A stretch of DNA of 64,000 bases from JABWBH01 sp964526695 (GCA_964526695.1 CAZGJA010000121.1:1-64000), one strand, 5' to 3'; counted from the first letter of the stretch, positions 26,934 to 36,383 are shown. Notes: generated from the letters alone by a model not told the origin. Made by a program: numbers and translations.

Positions 26934-28274
26934 ATGACCCGAAAGACCATCGTCATCGCCGTCCGCGAGTTCAAAGCCGCGATCCGCACGAAGACCTTCT
27001 TCGTCTCGCTTATCGCCATGCCCGTCTTCATGTTCGGAAGCATCGCCGTGCAGGTGCTGCTGCGTGACAAGGTGGACGTGAAGGACAAGCACATCGCCAT
27101 CGTGGATTGCACGGGAAAGCTCTCCGTAAGCCTGCTGGCCGAGGCCCAGCGGCGGAACACCACCGATATCTTCCAGGGCGAAGGCGAGTCGCGCAAGCAG
27201 GTGCGTCCGCGTTTCGTCGTGACGGTTGAGCCGCCCCCCGCGGAAGCGACGCCCGACGCGCTCCGCGCGCAATCGCTCGAGCTTTCAGACCGCGTTCGCG
27301 CGGGCAAGCTGTTCGCCTTCTTCATCGTGCCGCCCGAGGTGCTCGATCCCGCGCCCGTGGACGCGCCGTCGAAAGCGGCGGTCGCCTACCACAGCAACAA
27401 CCCGACTTACGACGACGTGCACAACTGGTTGCGCGGCTCGATCTCCAAGATGGCGCATGAGCAGCGGCTCAAGGCGCTGAACCTCGACACGGGCATGGTT
27501 ATGAAGGCGCTGACGCCGGTGTGGGTGGAGAACCTCGGTCTGGTCACGCGCGACGCCGCCGGCAACTTCCAGGCCGCCGAGAAGACCAACGAGCTGGCGA
27601 GCTTCTTTCTGCCGTTCGGGATGCTGATCCTCATGTTCATGGTGGTGATGATCACCGCGCAGCCGCTGCTGCAAAGCGTGCTCGAAGAGAAGATGCAGCG
27701 CATCGCGGAGGTGCTGGTGGCGTGCGCGTCGCCCTTCGAGATCATGATGGGCAAGCTCCTGGGGACCGTGGGCGTGTCGCTGGTGATCGTGACGTTCTAC
27801 TTCGCCGGGGGGCTGTATGCCTTGAATTACACGGGCTTCGGCTCCCTTTTTCCCTCGCACCTCATCGTGTGGTTCATCGTCTTCCAGTGCCTCGCCGTGC
27901 TGATGTACGGCTCGCTGTTCATTTCCGTCGGCGCGGCCGTCAACGACCTGAAGGAAGCGCAGAACCTCATCACCCCCATGATGCTCGTCATCATGATCCC
28001 GTTCTTCCTGTGGGTGAACGTCGTCAAGGAGCCGGCCGCGAACTTCTCCGTAATCGCCTCGCTGTTCCCGCCGGCGACCCCCATGCTGATGCTGGTGCGC
28101 ATGGCGGTCCCGCCGGGGATTCCGATGTGGCAGCCGGTGCTGGGGATGGTGCTGGTGCTGGCGGCGACGACGGCGTGCGTGTTTGCGGCGGGGCGCGTGT
28201 TCCGCATCGGCCTGCTCTCGCAGGGCAAGGCGCCGAAGTTCAGTGAGCTGATCGGTTGGGTGATTCGAGGGTGA
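26934..28274 (+). CDS. ABC-2 type transporter permease (NatB-like)
   Basis: A 446-residue membrane protein: one N-terminal helix (about 22-40), a large extracytoplasmic domain (about 45-210), then five to six C-terminal helices. Between helices lies LLQSVLEEKMQRIAEVLVAC, the cytoplasmic coupling segment typical of ABC-2 permeases (EEKxxRxxEVLL). It starts 12 bases after the ATPase stop, so the two form one exporter. It converges with the kinase gene 15 bases away. Confidence 0.88.
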   Translation: MTRKTIVIAVREFKAAIRTKTFFVSLIAMPVFMFGSIAVQVLLRDKVDVKDKHIAIVDCTGKLSVSLLAEAQRRNTTDIFQGEGESRKQVRPRFVVTVEPPPAEATPDALRAQSLELSDRVRAGKLFAFFIVPPEVLDPAPVDAPSKAAVAYHSNNPTYDDVHNWLRGSISKMAHEQRLKALNLDTGMVMKALTPVWVENLGLVTRDAAGNFQAAEKTNELASFFLPFGMLILMFMVVMITAQPLLQSVLEEKMQRIAEVLVACASPFEIMMGKLLGTVGVSLVIVTFYFAGGLYALNYTGFGSLFPSHLIVWFIVFQCLAVLMYGSLFISVGAAVNDLKEAQNLITPMMLVIMIPFFLWVNVVKEPAANFSVIASLFPPATPMLMLVRMAVPPGIPMWQPVLGMVLVLAATTACVFAAGRVFRIGLLSQGKAPKFSELIGWVIRG

Positions 28275-28289
28275 GGGCGCGACGCGCCG

Positions 28290-31200
28290 TCAGCGCGGCG
28301 CTTCCCACGTGCGGACCACGCCGTCGCTGGACGTCGTCAGGAGCCGTGTTCCGCCTTGCACGAACGTCATGTCCACCAGCGGCTTCTCGTGCCCGCGCAG
28401 CGTCAGCAGCGCCTCGCCCGTGCCCGGGTCGAGCAGGCACGCCGCGCCGTTCTGCAACCCGGCCGCCAGGCGCCCGTCGTCCGGCGTGAACTTCAGCGCG
28501 GTGACATCCGACATGCCGACCACCGCCAGCAGCTCCGACCGCTGCGATGCAATGTCCCAACGCGTAACCCGCCCGCTCCTGCCGCCCGTCAGCACGCTTG
28601 CTCCGTCGGGACTGAACGCCACGGACAGGATCGGCGGACTTGCCGCGCCCGAACCGCCCGTTCGACCTGCCTCGCTCCCCGCCCCCGCCCCGCCCGCCCC
28701 GCTCGTCGCTCCCGTCCCGCCTGTTCCGCTCGTCGCACCCGCTCCGCCTGAACCGGCATTCGGTTTCAGCTCCGCCTTCAGGGTCGCATCCGCCACGTTC
28801 CAGAGTTTCGCCGAGCCGTCCCAGGAGCCGGTGGCGAGCAGCGATCCCTCCGCATTGAACGCCAGCGAGGACGCCGCGTCGCTGTGGCCTTTCAAGACTC
28901 GCGGCGCGCCGCTTTCCCCCCCCCCGCCGACGTCGCACAAGACGGCGTCCCCGTTCTCAAGCCCCGCGGCGAGGACGGCCTGCGACGGCGCGAACGTCAT
29001 GCACATCGGCGCTGCGGCGAGGTCGAATGTCGCCGTCGGCGCGGCGTCGCCCTTGCCTTTCTCCCCATCCTCGCAAAGACGTTGGACATCCCAGAGCTTG
29101 ATGCGGCGATCCGAAGCGCCGGTGGCGAGCGTGCCGCCATCCGCGGAGAAGGCCAGTGCCGACAGGTTCCCCTCGTGCGCGTTGAACTCGCGCAGGACTT
29201 TTCCGCTGCGCGCGTCGTACAGCGCCACCGGACCTTCGCCCTTACCGCGCGGCGGAAGCGCCAGCGCGATGAGCCTGCCGTCCTCGCTCACCGCCGCAGC
29301 GCCCGCGCCGGCGGCGTGGACGGGCATGGACCCTTGCTCGGCCGATCCGGCGTCCCAGAGCTTCACCGTGCGATCCGCCGACGCCGTGCCGATCCACGAA
29401 AACTCCGGGCTGAACGAGACGGCGAGGATGCGGTCCACGTGCCCGCGCAGGACGCTGATCTCGAATCCGCTCGTGGCGTCGTACAAACGCAGGCCCCCGT
29501 CGGCGGACCCCGCGGCCACGCGCGTGCCGTCCGGGCTGATCGCCACCGCGCCCACGTCGCCGCCGTCGATGCGCAGCGTGGTCTGCTCCCGGCCCGTGGA
29601 GAGGTTCCACACTTTGATCATGCCCCACGACGCCGAGGCGGCCATGTCGCCGAATCGACTGACCGCCAGCGCGCTGACCGCCTGCGCGTGGCCGCTGAAG
29701 GCCAGCACCGCCTTTTTCGCCGCGATGTCCCACACGTTGACGCGCCCGTCCATGCCGCCGGACAGCACGCGCTGCCCGTTCGAGCTGAAGTCCAGCGACG
29801 TGACCCACCCTTCGTGTCCGGACAGCGTGCCGGCCTCCGATCCATCAGGAATCGTCCACAGGCGCAGCGTGCCGTCGCGCGACGCGGAGACGAGGAGGGC
29901 GCCGTCGGGATGGAATGCCAGCCGCGTGACACCGCTCGTGTGCCCCTTCAGAGTCTTGAGCACCTCGCCGGTGGCCGGGTCGCGCAGCACCACCAGCCCG
30001 TCCAGCCCGCCCGACGCGAGCAGCTTGCGATCCGGGCTGAAGCCCACGCACGTGGCTTCGCCTTCGTGGGCTTTGTACGTCGAGCGCGGCGTGCGCGTGC
30101 GCATGTCCGTGACCACGACCGAGCCGTCCGCATACGCCGCGGCGACCAGCGACTCCTCCGACGTGAACGTCACGTCGTTGGCGGCCGCGTTGGCGCCGGC
30201 GAGCGTCGCCGTGCTGCGGTCCACCAGCGTCATCAGGTGCCGCCATTCCCAGCCCCGCAGCGGCTCGGCCGAAAGCTCCAGCCGCCGGCTCGCCGCGAGG
30301 ACGTCGCCCGCGCGCAGCGCCGCGTCGGCCGCCCCGATGGACGCCAGATACGCCTGCCGCTGAGCCTCGATCGCGCGATCATCGGCGATCCCGCGCGCGA
30401 CTTTCTCCTTCTCGCCGGCGACTTCGGCGACGCGCTGCGACTCGACGGCCCGCTCCTTCTGCGTCTTCACCTCGGTCAGCAGCACGCCCTGCTCGCGGTA
30501 CATGAACAGCAGCCCCACGGCCGATCCCGCGATGAGCAGCATGAACGCCGCGGCCATGCCCAGCCCAAATCGGTACCGCCGCACCGTCTTGCGAAACACG
30601 TACCAGCCGCTGTCGCTGCGCGCTTCGATGGCCTCGCCTTGTAGATATCTCCGCAAGTCCTTGGCGAGATCCCCGGCGCTCTGGTAGCGCCGGTCCGGCT
30701 CCTTGGCGAGCGCCTTGAGCACGATGGTCTGCACGTCTTCGTCGAACGGGCATTGCTTCGACATCTTCCGTCGCAGCCCATTCGGCGAGGCGTGCCACTT
30801 CTTGATGGGCGGCATCGGCGCGGTGTCGGTGATGTTGTGCACCACTTCGAGCAGACTGCCGACAACCACATACGGGTACTCGCCGGTCAGCAGGCAGTAC
30901 ACCATCACGCCCAGCGCGTACACGTCGGTGCGCGTGTCCACCTCGTCCTGTCGTCCGGTGGCCTGCTCGGGCGACATGAACGGCAGCGTGCCGACGACCT
31001 CCTGACTGATGGAGACCATGCGGTCCGTCGGCGCGTCCACGAGCTTGGCCAGCCCGAAGTCGAGGATGCGCGGCACCGGCACCCCGCTCTCCGGGTGCTG
31101 GGGCGCGACAGAAGCGGCGCCGACGCGGGAAGCGCCGGAATCGCTCGCTTGTTCCTCGACGAGGATGTTCCCGGGCTTGAGGTCGCGGTGGATCATGCCG

Positions 31201-32000
31201 CGCTGATGCGCGTATTGAATGCCTTCGCACACGTCGATCAGCAGCGTCAGCGTCGGCTCAAGCCCGAGCTGCCGGTCGCGGACATAGCGGTCGAGCGGCA
31301 CGCCGTCCACGTAGTCCATCACGTAGAACTGTCGACCGTCGGGCGTTTCGCCGGAATGGTAGATGGAGATGATGTTCGGGTGCTTAAGCTGCGCGACCAG
31401 CTCGATCTCGCGCTCGAACCGCCGGCGCATCACGTCGGACGCGGCCGCGCCGGAGAGCAGGAGCTTGATCGCCACGCGGCGCTTGGCGGCCTGCTCGATG
31501 CCGAGATACACGACGCCCTGCCCGCCGCGGCTGATTTCCTGCAGGATCTCGTAGCCGGGGATGAGCGTGCGGATTTCGGGAGGCACGCGAGCTTCGCTGG
31601 TTGCAGGCGTCGATCGCGGGGATCGATCGCGCGGGCCCAGCGCGAGGGTGACATCGGCGGGCGCGGCGCTGCTGCCGGAGGGGTCCGCCGCACGGGCGCT
31701 GTGCGCCGCCGATCGTCCGCCGAAGTCGATCGATGCTGAATCGACTCCATCGCCTGCGGACCCGGCGGCGGGAGGTGTCGCGGGCGGTCTTCTCCCGGCG
31801 GGGGGAATCGCCTGCGTCGCCTCAACGGCCAGGCTGGTGAGCGCCGCGCCGAGTTCCGGCATCAGCTCGCGATGCGCGGTGATGACCACCTCGTCGGGCA
31901 GGCGCTCTCCCCGCGCGCGCCGCCGCATCGTGTCGTGCACCACCTCCTGCACGCGGGCCATACGATCGGATCGAAGCTTGTCAGGCGAAGCGTCGCTCAT
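28290..32000 (-). CDS. Membrane Ser/Thr protein kinase with C-terminal WD40 propellers
   Basis: A 1236-residue protein. Residues about 1-140 are a variable N-terminus. The kinase domain starts at YEILQEISRGGQGVVYLG (about 149), with VAIKLL, catalytic HRDLKPGN (H271, D273) and DFG (314-316). A single membrane span follows (about 475-500), then a short coiled-coil and about twelve to fourteen WD40 repeats (for example TLKGHTSGVTRLAFHPDG, GVVRTWEAPR at the end), enough for two propellers. A Gly/Ala/Thr-rich linker (about 1080-1125) interrupts the last repeats. The kinase is inside and the propellers outside if topology is standard. The target is unknown. Confidence 0.9.
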   Translation of the reverse strand: MSDASPDKLRSDRMARVQEVVHDTMRRRARGERLPDEVVITAHRELMPELGAALTSLAVEATQAIPPAGRRPPATPPAAGSAGDGVDSASIDFGGRSAAHSARAADPSGSSAAPADVTLALGPRDRSPRSTPATSEARVPPEIRTLIPGYEILQEISRGGQGVVYLGIEQAAKRRVAIKLLLSGAAASDVMRRRFEREIELVAQLKHPNIISIYHSGETPDGRQFYVMDYVDGVPLDRYVRDRQLGLEPTLTLLIDVCEGIQYAHQRGMIHRDLKPGNILVEEQASDSGASRVGAASVAPQHPESGVPVPRILDFGLAKLVDAPTDRMVSISQEVVGTLPFMSPEQATGRQDEVDTRTDVYALGVMVYCLLTGEYPYVVVGSLLEVVHNITDTAPMPPIKKWHASPNGLRRKMSKQCPFDEDVQTIVLKALAKEPDRRYQSAGDLAKDLRRYLQGEAIEARSDSGWYVFRKTVRRYRFGLGMAAAFMLLIAGSAVGLLFMYREQGVLLTEVKTQKERAVESQRVAEVAGEKEKVARGIADDRAIEAQRQAYLASIGAADAALRAGDVLAASRRLELSAEPLRGWEWRHLMTLVDRSTATLAGANAAANDVTFTSEESLVAAAYADGSVVVTDMRTRTPRSTYKAHEGEATCVGFSPDRKLLASGGLDGLVVLRDPATGEVLKTLKGHTSGVTRLAFHPDGALLVSASRDGTLRLWTIPDGSEAGTLSGHEGWVTSLDFSSNGQRVLSGGMDGRVNVWDIAAKKAVLAFSGHAQAVSALAVSRFGDMAASASWGMIKVWNLSTGREQTTLRIDGGDVGAVAISPDGTRVAAGSADGGLRLYDATSGFEISVLRGHVDRILAVSFSPEFSWIGTASADRTVKLWDAGSAEQGSMPVHAAGAGAAAVSEDGRLIALALPPRGKGEGPVALYDARSGKVLREFNAHEGNLSALAFSADGGTLATGASDRRIKLWDVQRLCEDGEKGKGDAAPTATFDLAAAPMCMTFAPSQAVLAAGLENGDAVLCDVGGGGESGAPRVLKGHSDAASSLAFNAEGSLLATGSWDGSAKLWNVADATLKAELKPNAGSGGAGATSGTGGTGATSGAGGAGAGSEAGRTGGSGAASPPILSVAFSPDGASVLTGGRSGRVTRWDIASQRSELLAVVGMSDVTALKFTPDDGRLAAGLQNGAACLLDPGTGEALLTLRGHEKPLVDMTFVQGGTRLLTTSSDGVVRTWEAPR

Positions 32001-32525
32001 GCTGGCCCTGCTCAGAATGCGGACACGGGGACGGCTGCGCACAGCGAATCTGGCCTTCAGATCAGACCGACGATGCGAACCATCCTGACTCGAGCAGGAT
32101 CGTACTCGCGCGGGATGCTACGCCCAAGCTCTCACTCCGCGGATTCTGGGCCTGCGCGTCGCACGACGGCTTGCACGATGCGTCGCATGGCGCGTGGCAC
32201 GGGTCTGCTGCTGCGGACCCGTGGCAGCCAGGACGCAGCGTCGGTCTCTTGCTCGTCATGGCCAGGCGAGTACGCCAGGCCATGCCACCCCCCGCAGCAG
32301 CGGACCCGTGAGGCGAACGAACGCGTATGGGTTGCTCACTCCCCACGGCCTTGCGAGCACGCCAGACCGTGCCACCCTTGCGCGAGGTTTTCCGCCCTCC
32401 CGCGAAGTTCGCCTGCGGTTTCCCTGAAGGCCACCGTGCGTATCGGCCCTCACGTTTTGACCGCGCGGGCCGCGCGCCCTACAGTGCGGACGGCCCGCGG
32501 GTTCTTGCGGGAGCACCGCCACACC
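32001..32525. other. Divergent intergenic region with two 33-bp palindromic repeats
   Basis: No gene seen. It contains repeat copies 32258-32290 and 32345-32377 and matching GCTGCTGCGGACCCGTGG / CCGCAGCAGCGGACCCGTG arms around 32208-32310 that can form a larger hairpin. Promoters for the kinase and MATE genes should lie here; none is clear. Confidence 0.55.
32258..32377 (+). repeat. 33-bp palindromic repeat, copies 2 and 3
   Basis: Copy 2 (32258-32290) has the intact core GGCGAGTACGCC but GGCCATGCCACCC at the end. Copy 3 (32345-32377) has a changed core (TTGCGAGCACGCC) and the standard GACCGTGCCACCC end. Variation concentrates in the stem while the TGCCACCC end is constant. Confidence 0.8.
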
Positions 32526-33929
32526 ATGACTGACGGCGAAGGCGCAAGTTCCGCAGAATCGCTGGCGCAGGTCGATGCCGTCACATCCGGCGACCTGCGG
32601 CGCACGCTGTTCGTCCTCGCGCTCCCCGTGCTCGGCGAGCAGCTCCTCAACGCCTGCGTGGGCATGTGGGACGTGTACCTCGCGGGGCAGATCAGCACCA
32701 CCGCCACCAACGCCGTCGGACTGGCGGCCTACGTAAGCTGGTTCGCCACGCTGCTCTTCTCGCTGGTGGCCGTGGGCACGACGGCGCTGGTCGCGCGACA
32801 CGTCGGCTCGCGCGACTTCGAGGGTGCGGATCGCGTCTGCAACCAGTCCATTCCACTGGCCGTGTGCACGGGGCTTGTCGTGGCGTTGGCGCTGGCGCTC
32901 TCCGCACCGGGGTTCGCGGCCTGGCAGAACATGACCGGCGAGGCGGGCGTGATCACCATCGACTTCCTGCGGTACGACTCGCTGGGCTACGTGGCCGTCA
33001 GCGTGATGCTCACCACGGGCGCGGCGCTGCGCGGGGCGAGCGACATGCGCACGCCCATGCTCATTTACGCCGTGATGAACGTCCTGAACATGGCGATTTC
33101 ATGGGCGCTGGTGTACGGGACCGGCCCTTTTCCCGAGATGGGTGTCAACGGGATCGTCACCGGAACGGTGATCGCGCGCTGGTGCGGCGGCGCGCTGGCG
33201 CTGCTCGTGCTGCTGCGCGGGCGCATGGGGCTGAAGCTGGGGCACGGATCGCTGCGCGTCGAGGGCGAGACGCTGCGGCGGCTGCTGCTCATCGGCCTGC
33301 CCGCGGCGGTCGATGGGCTGATCATGTGGTTCGGGCAGTTCATGTTCCTGCGGATCATCTCGGAGCTGGACGCCGGGCCGGCGGGCAAGGCGATGTATGC
33401 CGCCCACATCATCGCCGTGCGCATCGAGAGCCTCAGCTACCTGCCCGCGCTGGCCTGGGCGACGGCCACGGCGACCATCGTCGGGCAAGCGTTGGGCGCG
33501 CGCGACGTCCAGCGGGCGCGGCGCGCGGGCCACGAGGGCGTGCTCCAATCCGGCATGTTGATCCTCGCCGCCGCCGTATTCTTCTACGTCTTCTCGGATC
33601 CCATCTTCCACGTGATGGCCGCGCGCGATCCGCTGGTGCACGCCGTCGGCGCGGCACCCTTCCGCACGCTGGCGTTCTTTCAGCCTTGCCTGGCGATTTC
33701 CATCGTGTACATCGGCGCGCTGCGCGGCGCGGGGAACACAAGGCTTCCGCTGCTCATCACCGCCGTGGGGATGCTGGCGATCCGCCTGCCTCTGGGCTAC
33801 TACTTCGGCATCGTGCGACACGGCGCACTGCCCGGCGCCTGGGTGGGCATGTTCTCCGACATGACCTGGCGCGCGGTCGCCGCGACGTGCATCTATCTTC
33901 CGGGACGCTGGACCAGGACGCGGGTCTAA
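32526..33929 (+). CDS. MATE family multidrug/organic cation exporter
   Basis: A 467-residue protein with about twelve transmembrane helices. The MATE pattern is present in both halves: LALPVLGEQLLNACVGMWDV near the N-terminus, VGTTALVARHVGSRDFEGAD, RGASDMRTPML, and in the second half LIGLPAAVDGLIMWF and RGAGNTRLPLLITAVG. MATE proteins export drugs or metabolites using Na+ or H+ gradients; substrate unknown. ATG 32526 was chosen as the first start after the repeat region; upstream frame is unrelated. Confidence 0.9.
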   Translation: MTDGEGASSAESLAQVDAVTSGDLRRTLFVLALPVLGEQLLNACVGMWDVYLAGQISTTATNAVGLAAYVSWFATLLFSLVAVGTTALVARHVGSRDFEGADRVCNQSIPLAVCTGLVVALALALSAPGFAAWQNMTGEAGVITIDFLRYDSLGYVAVSVMLTTGAALRGASDMRTPMLIYAVMNVLNMAISWALVYGTGPFPEMGVNGIVTGTVIARWCGGALALLVLLRGRMGLKLGHGSLRVEGETLRRLLLIGLPAAVDGLIMWFGQFMFLRIISELDAGPAGKAMYAAHIIAVRIESLSYLPALAWATATATIVGQALGARDVQRARRAGHEGVLQSGMLILAAAVFFYVFSDPIFHVMAARDPLVHAVGAAPFRTLAFFQPCLAISIVYIGALRGAGNTRLPLLITAVGMLAIRLPLGYYFGIVRHGALPGAWVGMFSDMTWRAVAATCIYLPGRWTRTRV

Positions 33930-34059
33930 GCTGGGCCGCTGCATCGCCGACGAGCCGCGAACCACTGTTCCCTCGAACGCTCGACACAGCAGACGCCCCG
34001 ATCGCAGGCCGCCCGCCGGGATGGAGCGCCCAATTGAGCAAAGCGGCCGTCTCCTCTCC

Positions 34060-34275
34060 CGCGAAAAGCCTCCATGAGCGGATCGGATCGACGGGACGAT
34101 CCATGCCCGATGATCCACTTCACGTCGCCCGGAACTCCAATGGCCACTCTGGAAGATCCGCCTCTCTGGAAGTCCCCCATGGGCGCGACGCCTTCCTCCC
34201 CAGTCCAGTAGAATGCCTCGCAGTGACCATCCCTGAGGATGGTCCCCACGATCACTTCTGCGTCCGCAGAGCAAC
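34060..34275 (-). pseudogene. Fragment of a HAF-repeat (extracellular repeat) protein
   Basis: The minus-strand frame reads SADAEVIVGTILRDGHCEAF, then YWTGEEGVAPMGDFQRGGSS, then VAIGVPGDVKWIIGHGSS. This matches the HAF-repeat pattern (SADGxVIVGT ... EAFxWT..GM..LGDLPGG..SR). Only about one and a half repeats remain and there is no proper start or end, so it is a fossil. Its upstream edge lies about a dozen bases from the end of MITE copy R3. Confidence 0.5.
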
Positions 34276-34287
34276 CAGGAGCCGTGG

Positions 34288-34455
34288 GCTGAGTCTCCAG
34301 TTGGCTTCGGTTGCCGGGCTTTGGAAGGGCATGAACTTACGATCGTGCAGGGAAATCGATGGGAGGCGTTGTGCCCCTTCGCCGTTCAAGGGCACGCCGC
34401 GTGGCAACCTCAAAACGACCAACGCGTTGCGCACCGGACTCAGATTGAGACTCAA
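34288..34455 (-). mobile_element. MITE-like dispersed element, copy R3
   Basis: Inverted relative to R1 and R2. In its own orientation it begins TTGAGTCTCAATCTGAGTCC and ends AACTGGAGACTCAG, so TGAGTCTC and GAGACTCA form the terminal inverted repeat. Interior matches include GTGCGCAACGCGTTGG, GCACAACGCCTCCCATCGAT and CCCGGCAACCGAAGCCAAC. It sits between a HAF-repeat fossil and the pseudopilin-like gene. Confidence 0.75.
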
Positions 34456-34516
34456 GCGGGGCCTTTACGGGCTCGCCGAGTTCCGCTGGTTGATTCGCCT
34501 GACGCCTCGCGCCGGC

Positions 34517-35716
34517 TCAAGGCGTGCGTTTTCCGGCCTTGGGCGGCGCCGGGGTGGCCGGCACAAGGAAAGCGTCATCGGCGTCGCTCTGTGTTTCCGT
34601 GCCGGTGTAGTGGTGGAGGTCGCCGGCGAGCCAGAGGTTGTCCCGCCGGGTGCGGAACGGCGACGTGAGCCAGTTCACCGCGCCGTCCAGTTGAAGCACA
34701 TTCTGCCCCGTGCCTGAGTCATGGAGCGGTGAGTTCGTGTTGTTCGGGTTGACGGACTCGCGGAAGACGCCGTTGACGAACAGCGGATTCGTATCGCTCA
34801 TGTACGCCTGCTGCGGTGCGTCGAAGAGGTTCGGCGCAGGACCGGCCATGTTGAGGCTGTCGTAAGAACACGACGCCGGATCCGCGAAGTCATCGCGCGG
34901 CGCGATGACCGCGGCAATGGCCTCGTCAATGCCGCTGGGCTCGGCGCGCCCGCTCGCGGGGCTGGATGGACAGCGGAACTTGCTCTCCTGCGGCAGGTAG
35001 CCGAATCCGACGAGCAGATACGGATGGCGGCTGTTGGACAGGTGCGGAGCGCCGGCGGGGGGAGCGTAGAGCCATGAAGCCCCGGTGAGGGTTCCCGCAT
35101 GAGGCAGCGCGCCGCCAAACTCGCGCCCGTAGGCGCTAAGTGCCTGCGAGATGGACTCGAGGTTCCCCACGCACTGCACGCGCCGCGCGTGGCTGTGCAG
35201 CCGCTGCATTGTCGGGATCATCACGCCGAGAAACAGCCCGATGCACGCCGCCACGGCGAGCAAGTCGCGCAGCGAAAAGCGGACCATGCGGCCGGGGTAT
35301 CCGCGATCCGATGCAGACGTCATGCCCGGCAGGCGGGCCGGTTCCTGGGTCGAAGACACCGCACCGGCGGACTTCGATCCCGCCGGTTCCGCCACGCCCT
35401 CTGCCCGATGGGCCTCCACGTAGCGCAGAACTTTCTCCGTGAGGTTCGACGGCGCGGGGGCGGCCCAGTGCGCGTCGAGCCGCTGCAGGATGCGTCCCGC
35501 GGCCTCGTCCCGATTGCGAAGGGCAGCGTCCTGATCCGCTCGCGCCGCGAGCCAGGCGCGGTCATCCTCGTCGATCTGATCGAGATGTCGATCGATGATC
35601 AGGTCTTCAACGGGTTTCGTCGGTTTGGAATCCAAGATGCGTTTCCGTCGGTCTTGTTTCGCGGCCTTGTTCAGAAGCCCACACTCGTGCGCAGGGCCTC
35701 TCGTTAAGCGTCGCAC
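34517..35716 (-). CDS. Membrane protein with cytoplasmic N-domain and pseudopilin-like C-domain
   Basis: Up to 399 residues. The N-terminal part (about 30-145) is charged and cytoplasmic (VEDLIIDRHLDQIDEDDRAW). One transmembrane helix (about 155-173, LLAVAACIGLFLGVMIPTM) is followed by HARRVQCVGNLESISQALSA, the pattern of DUF1559/type II pseudopilin-like proteins of Planctomycetota, and by APPAGAPHL, KFRCPSSP and DGAVNWL near the end. It follows the ECF sigma gene by 34 bases, so the N-domain may act as an anti-sigma module. GTG 35716 is the longest start; TTG 35635 (after GACGGAAACGC) is a good alternative. Confidence 0.65.
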   Translation of the reverse strand: MRRLTRGPAHECGLLNKAAKQDRRKRILDSKPTKPVEDLIIDRHLDQIDEDDRAWLAARADQDAALRNRDEAAGRILQRLDAHWAAPAPSNLTEKVLRYVEAHRAEGVAEPAGSKSAGAVSSTQEPARLPGMTSASDRGYPGRMVRFSLRDLLAVAACIGLFLGVMIPTMQRLHSHARRVQCVGNLESISQALSAYGREFGGALPHAGTLTGASWLYAPPAGAPHLSNSRHPYLLVGFGYLPQESKFRCPSSPASGRAEPSGIDEAIAAVIAPRDDFADPASCSYDSLNMAGPAPNLFDAPQQAYMSDTNPLFVNGVFRESVNPNNTNSPLHDSGTGQNVLQLDGAVNWLTSPFRTRRDNLWLAGDLHHYTGTETQSDADDAFLVPATPAPPKAGKRTP

Positions 35717-35750
35717 GCGTCATCGACCATCGCCGCCCTGCGGCGCTCCA

Positions 35751-36383
35751 TTAGTGATTCTCATCCAAATCGTCGATCCGCCGAGCGGCGTTGGGTCGCG
35801 TCTGATGGACCTCCCGGTAGCGTTCTCCAAAGTACGCAATCGCCGCGTGCAGGCGGCTCTTCACCGTGCCCAGCGGGATGCCCAGAATCTCCCCGATCTC
35901 CCGGTATCGGAAGTGATGGTAGTACGCCAGCACCAGCACCTCCCAAAGTCCGCGGGGCATCTCCTCCACGATGCTCCGCACCGCCCGCCGGTTGTCATGA
36001 TGCTCCAACTCCTCGCTGGGGTCCGCCGCCTCCACGTGGAGCAGTTCGACGAATCGCTTGTGCGCATCCGGCTCAGCGCCGATGCCCGCATCCAGCGACA
36101 CCTCATGTTTCCGCTGCCGCCCCCGCAACCAGTCGCGCGCCTTGTTGGCCGCGATCGTGTAAAGCCACGGCCGGAACTTGCGCCCCTCCTCGAACTTCGA
36201 CGCCGAGAGGCTCACCTGGAGAAACGTCTCCTGCACCACGTCCTCCGACGCCGCCCCGTTGTGCGTGAACCGCTGCGCGAACTGGTACACGGACGACCCG
36301 TGACGACGAACGAGCAATTCAAAGCCCGCCGCCCGGCCCGCGACGTACTCGCGCAGGAGTTCCTCATCCGTAGGCGTCAGCAT
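35751..36383 (-). CDS. ECF-family RNA polymerase sigma factor
   Basis: A 210-residue sigma-70-family protein. Region 2: ELLVRRHGSSVYQFAQRF, VVQETFLQV, FRPWLYTIAANKARDWLR. Region 4: MPRGLWEVLVLAYYHHFRYR and EIGEILGIPLGTVKSRLHAA (helix-turn-helix). The tail is short and lacks extra domains. The adjacent downstream membrane protein is the likely regulator. Target promoters are unknown. Confidence 0.9.
   Translation of the reverse strand: MLTPTDEELLREYVAGRAAGFELLVRRHGSSVYQFAQRFTHNGAASEDVVQETFLQVSLSASKFEEGRKFRPWLYTIAANKARDWLRGRQRKHEVSLDAGIGAEPDAHKRFVELLHVEAADPSEELEHHDNRRAVRSIVEEMPRGLWEVLVLAYYHHFRYREIGEILGIPLGTVKSRLHAAIAYFGERYREVHQTRPNAARRIDDLDENH

Larger units (their letters stand above)
33930..34516. 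other. Intergenic region with HAF-repeat fossil and MITE copy R3
   Basis: No intact gene seen. From left to right it holds unassigned sequence, a degenerate HAF-repeat coding remnant on the minus strand (about 34060-34275), MITE copy R3 (34288-34455) and a short spacer before the convergent pseudopilin-like gene. Confidence 0.55.

Noticed and set aside
28309..30644. Two long plus-strand frames opposite the kinase/WD40 gene
   Set aside because: Shadows of the minus-strand WD40 repeats.
32666..34717. Very long plus-strand open frame (683 codons) overlapping the MATE gene
   Set aside because: Arg/Ala/His-rich shadow of the MATE gene in another frame; the end runs through MITE copy R3. No domain pattern.
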